A stretch of 64,000 nucleotides of DNA from assembly GCF_010468565.1 (NCBI RefSeq), contig NZ_WUEG01000011.1:82987-146986 (forward strand), read 5' to 3'. This document shows, piece by piece, positions 1 through 9,486 of this stretch (the first letter of the stretch is position 1; the number at the start of each line of letters is the position of its first letter). The position numbers and the translations under genes were made by a program. This DNA comes from Allomuricauda sp. TY007. GTDB lineage: Bacteria > Bacteroidota > Bacteroidia > Flavobacteriales > Flavobacteriaceae. The notes beneath the pieces are model-generated. The model was not told where the DNA came from and made no database searches. It worked only from the letters and a program-made list of their open reading frames with translations.

Positions 1-395
1 AACTCGGATTGTTCGGACCGTTCCTGAAAACTTTTGTAATTATAATACCTTCCCAATCCATCGAACAAAGTATAGTTTACATTAACCGCAGCACTATACC
101 TTCTGGTTTCGGCCCCTTCTGCTGTACGGGTATCTCCATTGCCCAAAACCCCTTCGGAATTTTGTTTATCTATACTTCCGCTGGCATTTCCTGTTACCGA
201 TGGCAAATAACCAGAGTTAAGGATATCGGCATTGTTGTCATCTATCAATTTGGTATTACGGGCCACTTTGATATCCAGATTGTTTTCCAAAATCAAATCA
301 ATGGCTTCTTGTTTGGTGAGTATTTGATCTTGGGCGTTTGCCATTGGACCAAAAAACAACAAAATCAGGGATACGGTATAAAAAATGCTTTTCAT
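1..395 (-). CDS. TolC-family outer membrane efflux protein, 5' part only
   Basis: This is the N-terminal part of an outer membrane channel protein; the rest lies beyond the left edge. Reading the minus strand from an ATG at 395 gives a signal peptide of about 22 residues ending in a hydrophobic run and ANAQ, then the mature start DQILTKQEAIDLILENNLDI, typical of the first helix of TolC-like proteins. A YTLFDG segment near residue 110 is also typical of TolC relatives. The ATG shares one base with the TAA stop of the RND permease upstream (TAATG), so translation is probably coupled. It is inferred to form the exit duct of the tripartite pump with the next two genes. The family call is firm; the substrate is unknown. 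Confidence 0.85.
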   Translation of the reverse strand, partial: MKSIFYTVSLILLFFGPMANAQDQILTKQEAIDLILENNLDIKVARNTKLIDDNNADILNSGYLPSVTGNASGSIDKQNSEGVLGNGDTRTAEGAETRRYSAAVNVNYTLFDGLGRYYNYKSFQERSEQSE

Positions 396-3300
396 TATGT
401 GGTCTCTTCTTCTACAACTTTTGAGGTTTCTTCTCCATTCTGAGAAGCGTTTTTACTATCGGTTCCATTTAAGGCAACGCCATCTGCTTCCATTTCCTCC
501 TCTTCATGCTGCTCACGAATGGCCCGTTCCACTTCTTCGGACGTAACCTCTTCCCCGGTCCACAACTTTTTGGCCGCAACCTTTACATTGTTTCCAAAGG
601 AAAGCAGCAAGGGCAGCAGCAACAAAGTCAAAATAGTGGCAAAACCGATTCCGTAGGCAATGGAGATTGCCATTGGTTTTAAAAATTGGGCTTGACGGCT
701 TTTCTCTAAAAGCAATGGTGCCAAACCTGCAATTGTAGTAACCGAGGTAAGGAATATGGCCCTAAAGCGGGAGCGGCCTGCTTCATAAATGGCTTCGTTA
801 AATTTCATCCCACTTCGAAGATTGATATTGAACTTACCAATTAGTACCAGTCCATCGTTTACCATAATTCCAATTAGTGCAATAATTCCCAACATAGAAA
901 GAATGTTGATCGGGAATCCGTGCAGCCAGTGTCCCCAAGCCACAGCGGTCAAGCTAAATGGAACCATAAAAATCAACAGCAATGGTTGACTTATACTTCT
1001 AAACGTGAAAGCGATGGTTATAAATATGAGGAAGATTACAATTGGCCCAACAAAACCAAGAGATCCAATCAATTTATTGGCCTCTCTGTTCTGCCCTTCG
1101 TAAGATGGGCTTATTGATGGGTATTTGGCCAGAATTTCTGGCATTACCTCATTTCGTATCCACAGCATGGCATCGGTTCCACTTGTAGTTTCCGGGTCGG
1201 TCAAATCTGAAGAAACCTGTATTTCCCTTCTACCTTCTAGGTGGTTGATGGCCACATCTCCCCTTTCAATGGTATAGCTTGCAATCTCTTTTAGGGGGAT
1301 ACGGTCTCCGCTGGGTGCCAAAATCCGCATTTCATCCAAATCTGAAATGGATGATCTGTTTTCTCTATCGTACCGGACCCAAACCCTAATTTCATCCTGA
1401 CCTCGTTGAAAACGTTGTGCCTGTGCTCCAAAGAAGCCTCCTCTAACCTGATTCATCACAGTTCTAAGGTCCAGGCCGAGCAGGTATGCATTTTCTTTAA
1501 GTTCCAAACGTATTTCCTTGATTCCGGCCGGATCATTGTCCGTTACATCCTTAAGGTTCGCATTTTCTTCCATCGCTTGTTTAAGCTCTTCTTTTGCTGC
1601 CTTTAGCTCGGTAATATTGTTGCCCAAAAGGGACACGGAAACAGGGTTTCCACCAAAATTACCTCCAGAACCATATATTAAACTCTCTACGCCAATAACA
1701 GGGCCTACCAGTTCTCGAAGCCTGGTAGTCACCATATCGGCGCGGATATCATCGGGGCGTTCTTCACCGGGTAGTAGGTTTATCTCTAATTCAGCAGAAG
1801 AAGAACCTGGTCCCAAGTTCTTTATCATATTCACAAAAAGCATCTTATCCATGCCTTGCAAATATTGATCAGTAAGTTCCTGATTTACAATGTGCGCTTT
1901 TTCCTGAATAAGGCTTATAATGGAATCCGTTACTTTTTCGTTTGTACCATTGGGCATGGTAAGCTCTATGGACACTTGATCACTTGCAATTCTTGGAAAG
2001 AATGAAGTACGGATAACTCCTCCCCCAATGGAACCTAAAGTTAATGCCAAAGCCATAAAGAACAGGGCAAAGGTCAAAAACTTATAGTTCAACATAAAGC
2101 GAAGTGCAGGGCTGTACCAGTTATCCCTCATGTAGTTCATTAACCTATCGCCCATTTTATTGATAACCCTGAGTTTTGCAAAAACCTTTGCAACACCTGT
2201 TTTGGGTTCGGTGTTTTTAGGACGAAGGGCTTTGGAGTGTGCCAAGTGAGCTGGCAAAATAATCAATGCCTCTACCAAGGACACCACCAAGGTGAGAATT
2301 ACAATCACGGATACTTCGCTAAAGAATTCACCGATACGGCTATCCAAGAAAAGGAAAATGGAAAAGGCCAAAATTGTGGTGATTATCGCTGAAATAATGG
2401 GCGGTATCACTTCCATGGTGCCATCCAAAGCGGCTTGTACCGGAGATTTCCCGTCTTCATAATGTTGATAGATGTTCTCTGCGATCACAATCCCATCATC
2501 TACCAAAATACCGATAACGATAATCATCCCGAACAGGGAAAGAACGTTAATGGTAACATTGAACATGGGGGCAAAAACGAACATTCCCAAAAATGCGATG
2601 GGAAGTCCAAAGGCTACCCAAAATGCCAATCGGGTATTTAAAAAGAGGGATAAAAACACCAATACCAAAATCATCCCTACGATGGCATTCTCGGTTAAAA
2701 GTTGGGTACGTTGTGTTAAAGTAGTGGAACGGTCATCTATAACGTTCAACTGTACATTGGTATACTTTTCGTTGAATTCTTTAATGTACTGCCTAACTTT
2801 TTCTGCAGAGCCCATTAAATCCTCTGTATTTGTACTGGTGATGGTTATATTAACTGCCAATTCTCCATTAAAATAGGATGCATTGGGAGTCTCTGAAAAC
2901 CTGTCCCGTATCGTAGCTACATCTTTTAAGCGTATGGTACGGCCTGCTGCATCACCCCGAACTACAACATTGGAAAGCTCATCCCCGTAATAGGAGCGGT
3001 TGTTGGCACGTATTAGATATTCTTCGGTAGCGGTTTTAATATTACCTCCCGTTACCAAAATGTTTGCATTGGAAACGGCTTGTGCTACATCGGCAAAAGA
3101 TAAATTATAGGCCAAGAGACTGTTCTCATCTACCGCAATCTCGATTTCTTCATCGGGATAGCCGGCTATTTGAATTTGAGAGATTCCATCAATAGCCCTA
3201 AGATCGTTTTCTATTTGGCGGCCAATTTGTTTTAAGGTGGCCAAGGGAATATCCTTTCCGCTTACTGCAAAACTAATGGTGGGCCTAACCGGTTCTTGCT

Positions 3301-3688
3301 TGGCAACAATCAAAGGTTCCATGCCCGTAGGAAAGGTCGGTACCCTATCCACAGCATTTTTAACCTCTAACAACATAAAGTCTACATTCCTCTCTTTCTC
3401 AATCTCCACATTGATTGTACCACTGTTTTCCCTTGATGTAGAGGTTACCCTTTCCACACCTTCAAGCCCCTTTAGGTTATCCTCAATTTTTAGGACGATA
3501 CCTTCCTCGACTTCTTGTGGCGAAGCTCCTGGGTAAGCAATGGTAATTGTAATGTTACGTGCCTCGGTAAGAGGAAAAAAAGATGATTTTAAGGAAAGTA
3601 TTCCCACAACCCCAAAAACAAAAAATGCCAAAATAAAGACATTCACTGCCATGTGGTATTTAATAAAATACGAGATGAGTTTTCTCAC
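395..3688 (-). CDS. RND multidrug efflux permease (AcrB/MexB-like)
   Basis: Inner membrane proton/drug antiporter of 1097 residues, the usual size for hydrophobe/amphiphile RND pumps plus a tail. An N-terminal membrane helix (about residues 13-33) is followed by a large periplasmic loop and then helices near 335-450. The TM4 signature GILVDDGIVIAENI carries the two adjacent Asp (about 397-398) of the proton relay. In the second half, the TM10 region reads GIMVNDGLVLIG, with Asn where AcrB has its relay Lys. The last 60 or so residues form a very acidic cytoplasmic tail (EEVERAIREQHEEEE onward) not found in AcrB. The gene starts 11 bp after the adaptor and overlaps the TolC-like gene by one base, so the three form an operon. 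Substrates cannot be read from sequence. Confidence 0.93.
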   Translation of the reverse strand: MRKLISYFIKYHMAVNVFILAFFVFGVVGILSLKSSFFPLTEARNITITIAYPGASPQEVEEGIVLKIEDNLKGLEGVERVTSTSRENSGTINVEIEKERNVDFMLLEVKNAVDRVPTFPTGMEPLIVAKQEPVRPTISFAVSGKDIPLATLKQIGRQIENDLRAIDGISQIQIAGYPDEEIEIAVDENSLLAYNLSFADVAQAVSNANILVTGGNIKTATEEYLIRANNRSYYGDELSNVVVRGDAAGRTIRLKDVATIRDRFSETPNASYFNGELAVNITITSTNTEDLMGSAEKVRQYIKEFNEKYTNVQLNVIDDRSTTLTQRTQLLTENAIVGMILVLVFLSLFLNTRLAFWVAFGLPIAFLGMFVFAPMFNVTINVLSLFGMIIVIGILVDDGIVIAENIYQHYEDGKSPVQAALDGTMEVIPPIISAIITTILAFSIFLFLDSRIGEFFSEVSVIVILTLVVSLVEALIILPAHLAHSKALRPKNTEPKTGVAKVFAKLRVINKMGDRLMNYMRDNWYSPALRFMLNYKFLTFALFFMALALTLGSIGGGVIRTSFFPRIASDQVSIELTMPNGTNEKVTDSIISLIQEKAHIVNQELTDQYLQGMDKMLFVNMIKNLGPGSSSAELEINLLPGEERPDDIRADMVTTRLRELVGPVIGVESLIYGSGGNFGGNPVSVSLLGNNITELKAAKEELKQAMEENANLKDVTDNDPAGIKEIRLELKENAYLLGLDLRTVMNQVRGGFFGAQAQRFQRGQDEIRVWVRYDRENRSSISDLDEMRILAPSGDRIPLKEIASYTIERGDVAINHLEGRREIQVSSDLTDPETTSGTDAMLWIRNEVMPEILAKYPSISPSYEGQNREANKLIGSLGFVGPIVIFLIFITIAFTFRSISQPLLLIFMVPFSLTAVAWGHWLHGFPINILSMLGIIALIGIMVNDGLVLIGKFNINLRSGMKFNEAIYEAGRSRFRAIFLTSVTTIAGLAPLLLEKSRQAQFLKPMAISIAYGIGFATILTLLLLPLLLSFGNNVKVAAKKLWTGEEVTSEEVERAIREQHEEEEMEADGVALNGTDSKNASQNGEETSKVVEEETT

Positions 3689-3699
3689 GGCTGGGGGAT

Positions 3700-4821
3700 T
3701 TAGGATTTACTTTCGTCAAACGTTTTAACCAACATACCTGCGTAGGCACCGGTAATGGGTTTTGCCACTATAACTTCTCCATCGGGAACGTTCTTAAGCA
3801 CTACGGTTTTGTCCGTAAAAAAGATAGGCTTTACATCCATTAGGTCTAAAATGGAGTCCCTGACCACAAAAATCTGGTTGTTTTCCAACAACAAGGACCG
3901 ACTGATTTCTATGGCATCTGGCTCTTCTTTTGCTTCTAGGTTGGCTTCAAGATACTGACCTTCTTTTAAATTATCGCCACTTACTTCAATGTAAACCGTT
4001 ATGGTCTGGGAGTTTTGGTCCACTCGACTGTTCACACGGGTTACTTCGCCCATGTATGTCTGTGTTTTTTCAAGATTGGACAATTCCACTTTTCTACCCA
4101 CACGCAAAAAGTCTCCGTAGGTCTTGCTAACGGAAACTTCGAGTTCGTACAGTCCGGTATCAATAAACTCTCCTAGTTTTTGTCCTGACCTGACCAATGT
4201 TCCCTCTGTGACCAAGGCTTCGGTCAACACTCCGGTAAAAGGAGCAGAAATGGTGTATTTGGACAGTCGCTGTTCCAAATTCTTTACGTTATAGTATGTA
4301 GTAATGATCTCTCTTCCGGTTATGAAGAATTTTTCTTTTTCTGAATCCATCTTGGGTAGCTCGGGAGTAGTTTTCTCCAAATCGAACTCATTGAGGTATT
4401 GCTGCCATTTTGGATAAATCTCCGGGTAATCCAACCGTAAATCGGGCATTATGGACGTAAGCAAGTTATATAGATTGCTTTTGGCCGATTGCACGGTAGC
4501 GTAATACTCGTTTGCATCTATTTTTATAAGCGTTTGACCAGCCGAATATTGCTGTCCTGTTCGGAACAATTTGCTTCCTGACCTAAATACTCCTTGTACT
4601 TCGGAGTAAAGCTCTACACGTTTTTTGGCTATAAGGTTTCCATTGGCCGGTACCATTATGGGGATGGTCGTATTTTTTACCGTGTCCACAAAAACAGTCT
4701 TTACCACCTTTTGGGATGGAGGTCTTTTATTGTCCTTACTGCCAGCAATAAGGCCAGCAAAATATAAAGAGGCCAATATGATAATACCCCCGACAACTGC
4801 TGATATTATAAGCTTTCGCAT
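3700..4821 (-). CDS. RND efflux periplasmic adaptor (HlyD/AcrA family)
   Basis: Membrane fusion protein of 373 residues linking the inner membrane pump to the outer membrane channel. An N-terminal hydrophobic anchor covers about residues 4-26. The split lipoyl-type domain is visible as KRVELYSEVQGVF (about 68-79) and YTISAPFTGVLTEALV (about 189-204), with an intervening helical hairpin and beta-barrel strands after it (LEVSVSKTYGDFLRVGRKVEL). There is no lipobox, so it is anchored by the helix. It is the first gene of the operon, and a Bacteroidota-type promoter lies about 23 bp upstream. Confidence 0.92.
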   Translation of the reverse strand: MRKLIISAVVGGIIILASLYFAGLIAGSKDNKRPPSQKVVKTVFVDTVKNTTIPIMVPANGNLIAKKRVELYSEVQGVFRSGSKLFRTGQQYSAGQTLIKIDANEYYATVQSAKSNLYNLLTSIMPDLRLDYPEIYPKWQQYLNEFDLEKTTPELPKMDSEKEKFFITGREIITTYYNVKNLEQRLSKYTISAPFTGVLTEALVTEGTLVRSGQKLGEFIDTGLYELEVSVSKTYGDFLRVGRKVELSNLEKTQTYMGEVTRVNSRVDQNSQTITVYIEVSGDNLKEGQYLEANLEAKEEPDAIEISRSLLLENNQIFVVRDSILDLMDVKPIFFTDKTVVLKNVPDGEVIVAKPITGAYAGMLVKTFDESKS

Positions 4822-4843
4822 TCGTTAGTTGGTTTAGTAGCTA

Positions 4844-4870
4844 CAAATCTATCCCCTACTTTTTTTACAA
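4844..4870 (-). promoter_or_regulatory. Candidate promoter of the RND efflux operon
   Basis: On the minus strand, TTG (4868-4870) and the -7 box TAGATTTG (4844-4851) are separated by 16 bp, close to the Bacteroidota consensus TTG-N17-23-TAnnTTTG. The adaptor ATG at 4821 lies 22 bp past the box. The spacer is one base short of the usual range. Confidence 0.5.
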
Positions 4871-4913
4871 TGGTTAAATATTTCATAAAATGCATTTTTA
4901 ACTGGGTCAAATG

Positions 4914-4942
4914 CAAAAAGGGGACCCCAAACGGCATCCCCA
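4914..4942 (-). terminator. Weak candidate terminator after the LRR gene
   Basis: On the minus strand GGGGA and TCCCC can pair across a 12-nt loop and are followed by five T. The stem is short, so this is only suggestive. It sits 28 bp past the stop of the leucine-rich-repeat gene, where a terminator would be expected before the next operon's promoter. Confidence 0.35.
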
Positions 4943-4969
4943 AACCAAACAAACTAAAGTAATAACTAA

Positions 4970-5857
4970 CTACTCGTTTTCGTTTTCATCCTCGAATTTG
5001 GTATCTGCCATTCGAGTACGGTCTCTTTGAATATCCATAAATTTTGGGTTCAATGACTTATCGTCGGTATCAAACACCAAAAACTGTTTCGTATCCATAC
5101 CATGTAAGGCGTTGAAAGAGTTGAACCTATTATTTTGAAGTTGTAATATTTTTAAGTTTGCCAATTGGCCAAACTCTTTGGGAATTTCACCTCCCAATTG
5201 ATTATTGGACAAAACCAATTCCTTTAACTGGACCAAATTCCCAATTTCCCTTGGTATCTGACCTTCCAATTTATTTTCAAAAAGACCCAATGCCTCTAAG
5301 TTTGACAGGTTTCCAATGGATTCGGGTATTGTTCCCTTGAGATTGTTACTGGATAGGTTTAGCTCTTTTAACTTTTTAAGTTCCCCAAATGTTTCTGGAA
5401 TAGGTCCGGTTAAAAAGTTGTTGAACATAGAGAATATCTCCAATTCCTTAAAATTGGCGACTTCTGTTGGGATACCACCCTTGATTCGGTTCATCTCAAA
5501 ACGGAAAACCTTTAGTTTTTCCAACTTCACAATAGCTTTTGGGAGCACTCCGGTAATCTGATTGAAAGCCAGATTTAAATTGGAAAGATGTTTTAAATCA
5601 CCTATGCTTTCTGGAAGTACGCCATTTAAATTGTTCATAAACAGTGTTAGGCCCACTACATGCCCATTATCGACCTTTACCCCCTTCCATGTGTCCACGG
5701 GTGCGGTCAAATCCCAAGAAACATTCCAATCTTCACCATTGGTGCTATTGTACAAATCTACCAATGCAGATTTTTCTTTGGGGGAAATCTGTCCATTGGC
5801 AAAAGATATGCCCACAGAGAACATCAGATAAAAGAAAAAAATAGCAACTCGAATCAT
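4970..5857 (-). CDS. Exported leucine-rich-repeat protein
   Basis: Protein of 295 residues with a signal peptide (about 1-20, ending SFANG). A short cap follows with the pattern STNGEDWN...W..TAPVDTWKGV, as in plant-type LRR N-terminal caps. About eight repeats of 24 residues then follow the form LxxLxLxxNxLxGxIPxxLGxL, for example LKELNLSSNNLKGTIPESIG. This plant-type (GxIP) repeat usually makes a protein-binding solenoid. The C-terminal 50 residues are acidic and not LRR, and I see no type IX secretion C-terminal domain, so the protein may stay in the periplasm. It is a single gene between two unrelated ones, with its own promoter. The ligand is unknown. Confidence 0.85.
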   Translation of the reverse strand: MIRVAIFFFYLMFSVGISFANGQISPKEKSALVDLYNSTNGEDWNVSWDLTAPVDTWKGVKVDNGHVVGLTLFMNNLNGVLPESIGDLKHLSNLNLAFNQITGVLPKAIVKLEKLKVFRFEMNRIKGGIPTEVANFKELEIFSMFNNFLTGPIPETFGELKKLKELNLSSNNLKGTIPESIGNLSNLEALGLFENKLEGQIPREIGNLVQLKELVLSNNQLGGEIPKEFGQLANLKILQLQNNRFNSFNALHGMDTKQFLVFDTDDKSLNPKFMDIQRDRTRMADTKFEDENENE

Positions 5858-5918
5858 TAATTACTTATTAGATCACAACGAATTTACTTACAAAATACAA
5901 TAAAGAAGAAATAACTTA

Positions 5919-5945
5919 CAAATATAATCGTCAAATACACTCCAA
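5919..5945 (-). promoter_or_regulatory. Candidate promoter of the LRR gene
   Basis: Minus-strand TTG (5943-5945), a 16-bp spacer and the -7 box TATATTTG (5919-5926) match the Bacteroidota promoter form. The leader to the ATG at 5857 would be about 55 nt. Confidence 0.45.
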
Positions 5946-5992
5946 TTTGTTGTGAACTGGGTAAAATTCGATGTAAAAGCTGAAATGTTTGG

Positions 5993-7906
5993 TCAATCAA
6001 GAGCTTCTAACTCTTCAGACAAGTTCTCCCAATCTTCCATTAAGGACTCCAAATCCTTCTTTTTGCCTTCGTAATTGTCAAAAAAATTGGGCTTCGCAAT
6101 GGTGGCATCATAGTCCATGAGCAAGTCGTGGTCAATATCGGCAATCTGTTTTTCTAGTTGGGAAATCTTCTTCTCTACCCCACTAAGTTTGTTTTTGAGG
6201 GATTTTTGCTTCTTTTGGGTCTGATAGTCGCTCTCCTTGTTTTTTTCCTGTGGTTTGTCTTCTTTCTTTGGGTCCCCTTTTTCAACACTTCGGAAATCCT
6301 CCATCTTACGTTGTTCCAAATAAAAGTCGATATCGCCTAAATATTCTTTTATGCCCCCATCCTTGAACTCATACACCCTATCAGTCAATCCTTGAAGAAA
6401 ATCACGGTCGTGAGAGACCAAAATCAGCGTTCCTTCAAAACTTTGAAGGGCCCGCTTCAATACATTTTTGGATTTAATGTCCAAGTGATTTGTAGGCTCA
6501 TCCATTACAAGCACATTGAATGGTTGCAAGAGCATTTTGGCCAAGGCCAATCGGTTTCTTTCGCCCCCGGAAAGCACTTTTACATATTTATCCACTTCAT
6601 CGCCCCTAAACAGGAATGAACCTAAAATATCCCGGACCTTACTACGGTTTTTTTCATTGGCAGCATCGATCATGGTATCCAAAATGGTCTTGTTCCCATC
6701 CAGATATTCGGCTTGATTCTGCGCAAAGTACCCCAACTGTACGTTGTGCCCAATCTTTAAATTGCCCTTGTAATCCAATTCCCCGACCAAAATCTTGGCA
6801 AGGGTAGTTTTTCCTTGGCCGTTTTGACCTACAAAAGCGGTTTTGCTGCCGCGATCAATCATTAGATCTATATCCTGAAGCACTTCTTTGGGGCCGTAGC
6901 TTTTGGAAACACCGTTTAATTCTGCCACTACCTTACCGGGGTTTACAGAAACAGGAAACCGAAGGTTCATCACACTATTGTCCTCTTCATCCACCTCGAT
7001 GCGCTCCATTTTATCCAGTTTTTTGATAAGGGACTGTGCCATGGATGCCTTGCTGGATTTTGCCCTAAATTTTTCAATCAACCTTTCGGTTTGTTGTATC
7101 TGTTTTTCTTGGTTTTTTTGGGCACTTAATTGCTGCTCCTTTATTTCCTTTCGGTGCACCAAAAACTGCGAATAGGGCTTGTTGTAGTCGTAAATCCTTC
7201 CTAATGAAATCTCAATGGTACGATTGGTTACATTGTCCAAAAACATTTTATCGTGGGAAACAATTACCACGGCACCGGTAAAGTTTCGTAAAAACTGCTC
7301 CAACCAAATAATGGATTCAATGTCCAAGTGGTTGGTGGGCTCATCCAGCAGCAATACATCGTTATTTTGAAGCAAAAGTTTGGCCAATTCAATACGCATA
7401 CGCCATCCACCGGAAAAAGTATCGGTTGGTTTATTGAAGTCTTCTCGCTTAAAACCCAACCCAAGAAGTACTTTTTCGGTATCACCTTGATAATTGTACC
7501 CTCCCAAGATTTCATACCGATGCGTTACATCGTTCAAATCTACCATAAGCTGATGGTACCCGTCGCTTTCATAATCGGTTCGCTCCGCCAAAGCAGTGTT
7601 GATCTCATCCAGTTTAAGTTCAAGCTCTTTGATTTCTGAAAATGCCTGATAGGATTCCTCCAAAACGGTTCTCCCTTCTTCAAAATCAATATCCTGTTTA
7701 AGAAAACCGATTTTTATGTTTTTTTCGGTTGCTATGGCCCCTTCGTCCAAGGGCATTTCCTTGGCAAGGAGTTTAAGCATAGTGGATTTACCCGCACCGT
7801 TCTTTCCTATTAAACCTACTCTATCCCCGCCGTTAAGACGAAACGATATTTCCTCGAACAGATATTCTCCTCCAAAGGCTACGGAAAGATTATGAATATT
7901 TAGCAT
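5993..7906 (-). CDS. ABC-F family ATPase (Uup/EttA type)
   Basis: Soluble duplicated ABC ATPase of 637 residues without membrane helices. Each half has a Walker A (GKNGAGKST at about 34-42, GQNGQGKTT in the second half), a signature (TFSGGWRMRIELAKLL; LSGGERNRLALAKML), a Walker B with LLLDEPTNHLD or LVMDEPTNHLD, and a switch His (IVSHD; LVSHD). An interdomain linker rich in Lys/Glu (RKEIKEQQLSAQKNQEKQ) fits the ABC-F P-site tRNA interaction motif. The C-terminus is a charged coiled coil (KKISQLEKQIADIDHDL), as in Uup. Proteins of this family act on the ribosome; some protect against antibiotics, but housekeeping members look alike. It is divergent from the DUF983 gene. Confidence 0.93.
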   Translation of the reverse strand: MLNIHNLSVAFGGEYLFEEISFRLNGGDRVGLIGKNGAGKSTMLKLLAKEMPLDEGAIATEKNIKIGFLKQDIDFEEGRTVLEESYQAFSEIKELELKLDEINTALAERTDYESDGYHQLMVDLNDVTHRYEILGGYNYQGDTEKVLLGLGFKREDFNKPTDTFSGGWRMRIELAKLLLQNNDVLLLDEPTNHLDIESIIWLEQFLRNFTGAVVIVSHDKMFLDNVTNRTIEISLGRIYDYNKPYSQFLVHRKEIKEQQLSAQKNQEKQIQQTERLIEKFRAKSSKASMAQSLIKKLDKMERIEVDEEDNSVMNLRFPVSVNPGKVVAELNGVSKSYGPKEVLQDIDLMIDRGSKTAFVGQNGQGKTTLAKILVGELDYKGNLKIGHNVQLGYFAQNQAEYLDGNKTILDTMIDAANEKNRSKVRDILGSFLFRGDEVDKYVKVLSGGERNRLALAKMLLQPFNVLVMDEPTNHLDIKSKNVLKRALQSFEGTLILVSHDRDFLQGLTDRVYEFKDGGIKEYLGDIDFYLEQRKMEDFRSVEKGDPKKEDKPQEKNKESDYQTQKKQKSLKNKLSGVEKKISQLEKQIADIDHDLLMDYDATIAKPNFFDNYEGKKKDLESLMEDWENLSEELEALD

Positions 7907-7948
7907 TTAAATGTGACCTTGATTACAAAACATTAGTTGGCGAATTCA

Positions 7949-7956
7949 TACTTTTG
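7949..7956 (+). promoter_or_regulatory. Candidate -7 box for the DUF983 gene
   Basis: TACTTTTG fits TAnnTTTG and lies 16 bp before the chosen ATG at 7973. No TTG at the proper distance was found, so only the -7 half is supported. If it is used, translation cannot begin at the upstream in-frame TTG codon at 7937. Confidence 0.35.
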
Positions 7957-7972
7957 TACAAAAGCCCTGCAA

Positions 7973-8374
7973 ATGTTAAAAAAAGGAACCAAAATGTACA
8001 GCATTTTAACAGGAAACTGTCCAAGATGCCACCAGGAGAGCATGTACGAGAAATCCAATCCGTACACACTTTCCAAAATTTTCAGTATGAACGAAAGGTG
8101 TTCGCATTGTGGCTTAAAATACAAGATTGAGCCCTCCTTTTTTTACGGTGCCATGTACGTGAGCTACGGTGTGGGCATTGCGTTTGCAGTTGCCGCCTTT
8201 GTAATCTCCTTTTTATTTATTGGCACTTCTTTATTGACCACCTTTATTGCTATTGTGGGTACTTTGATTGTTTTTATGCCGGTAATCATCAGGTTATCCA
8301 GAAATATTTGGATCAACTTTTTTGTGAAGTATGACCCCACTTCGGTTAAAAAACACGAAGCGGTAAAGAGTTAA
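7973..8374 (+). CDS. DUF983 membrane protein
   Basis: Small membrane protein of 133 residues. The start ATG at 7973 gives MLKKGTKMYSIL, which matches the usual beginning of this family; an in-frame TTG 36 bp upstream overlaps the -7 box, and an ATG at 7994 is a second choice. Two CxxC pairs, NCPRC (16-19) and RCSHCG (43-46), suggest a zinc-ribbon knuckle before two membrane helices (about 59-83 and 85-108). DUF983 has no established function. The gene converges on the FAD oxidoreductase, and the two stop codons share the tetranucleotide TTAA. Confidence 0.8.
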   Translation: MLKKGTKMYSILTGNCPRCHQESMYEKSNPYTLSKIFSMNERCSHCGLKYKIEPSFFYGAMYVSYGVGIAFAVAAFVISFLFIGTSLLTTFIAIVGTLIVFMPVIIRLSRNIWINFFVKYDPTSVKKHEAVKS

Positions 8375-9426
8375 CCGGAATAATATTTTTTGGTAAACCT
8401 CACAACATCCATTTCCGGATCCAAGTCAGTATTCTTTTCAATATAATCGAACAATTGCCTTGATGCATACGGCCCTATCAACACACCCCTAGAACCAAAT
8501 CCGTTCAAAACATACAAATTTTGATGCTTCGGATGCTTGCCCACCAAAGGCCTGCGATCAATAACGGTGGGTCGAATTCCCGCCACATGGTCAACAACCT
8601 CAAAATCGCATTTTAAAAAGGACTTCAGTTTTTCCAAAAGTTCGTTCTTGGATGCCTCCGTAGGCTCGTTGGTCTTATCTTTCCATTTGTATGTGGCTCC
8701 CACCAAATACGTGTCATCTTCCATTGGAATGGTAAAAACCGAGGATTTGATTACATTGTCTTCTTTGTAATTGGGCGCATGGATAATCAATAGCTCGCCT
8801 TTGGTACCATTTAAGGGGAGGTAACCGAAATATGGATTTTGTTTGAGGCCGTAACCGCATGCAAAAACAATGTTCTTGGCGGCAATGGACTTATAAGCGA
8901 CATGATCCTCTGCTATAGAAAGTGAATCAAAATCCATAGATTCTGATAAGAGTTTGCCTTTTTCTTCCAAATATCTTTTGTAGGAACGCACTAAAGTACC
9001 CGTATCTATTCTTCCTGTATATTTTACTTCGCCAAATCCATGCGGTGCATCAATGGCCGGGTTGTTGTTCGGTATAATCTTGGTTGAAAGAAAATAGTCC
9101 AAATCTGGACGATCAGCCGCTTCAAACCATAGGTTTTGTTCTTCAATTGAGGCAAACTTTCTCAGAACGGGAAGCTCGAAATCCAATTTTACACCCAGTT
9201 TTTTCTCCAAATTTTGATAAAATGGCTTGGCCCCTTCCAACTGTTGCTTAGCCTTCCATGCCATGGTGAACCGTTTTAAGATTACGGGATTGTACAGGCC
9301 ACCAGCCACTTGTGAAGCTCTTTGTGATTCGTCCGTAATCACTGTAAAAGCTTTCCCCTCTTTTTCCAAAACTTCGCAGAACGAAATCCCGGCCAACCCT
9401 AAACCTACTACTATATAATCCAACAT
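8371..9426 (-). CDS. FAD-dependent oxidoreductase of the D-amino-acid oxidase family
   Basis: Protein of 351 residues starting MLDYIVVGLGLAGISFCE, a Rossmann dinucleotide site GxGxxG at about 8-13. Further DAO-family features are an SQVAGGLYNP segment, an AKNIVFACGYGL turn in the middle, and the C-terminal AGIRPTVIDRRPLVGKHP and VLNGFGSRGVLIGPYAS stretches that bind FAD. Such proteins oxidise amines or amino acids (glycine oxidase, MnmC C-domain-like, D-amino acid dehydrogenase). The substrate cannot be settled here; there is no signal peptide, so it is cytoplasmic. It stands alone, ahead of the gldN terminator. Confidence 0.85.
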   Translation of the reverse strand: MLDYIVVGLGLAGISFCEVLEKEGKAFTVITDESQRASQVAGGLYNPVILKRFTMAWKAKQQLEGAKPFYQNLEKKLGVKLDFELPVLRKFASIEEQNLWFEAADRPDLDYFLSTKIIPNNNPAIDAPHGFGEVKYTGRIDTGTLVRSYKRYLEEKGKLLSESMDFDSLSIAEDHVAYKSIAAKNIVFACGYGLKQNPYFGYLPLNGTKGELLIIHAPNYKEDNVIKSSVFTIPMEDDTYLVGATYKWKDKTNEPTEASKNELLEKLKSFLKCDFEVVDHVAGIRPTVIDRRPLVGKHPKHQNLYVLNGFGSRGVLIGPYASRQLFDYIEKNTDLDPEMDVVRFTKKYYSG

Positions 9427-9430
9427 CTTG

Positions 9431-9459
9431 CAAAATTAGGTATCTGATCGATCAATCAA
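9431..9459 (-). promoter_or_regulatory. Candidate promoter of the FAD oxidoreductase gene
   Basis: Minus-strand TTG (9457-9459), 18-bp spacer and TAATTTTG (9431-9438) fit the Bacteroidota consensus. The box ends 4 bp before the ATG at 9426, so a transcript from it would be leaderless or nearly so. Confidence 0.4.
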
Positions 9460-9486
9460 TCATTCATACTTGAGTTTAATGCAAAA

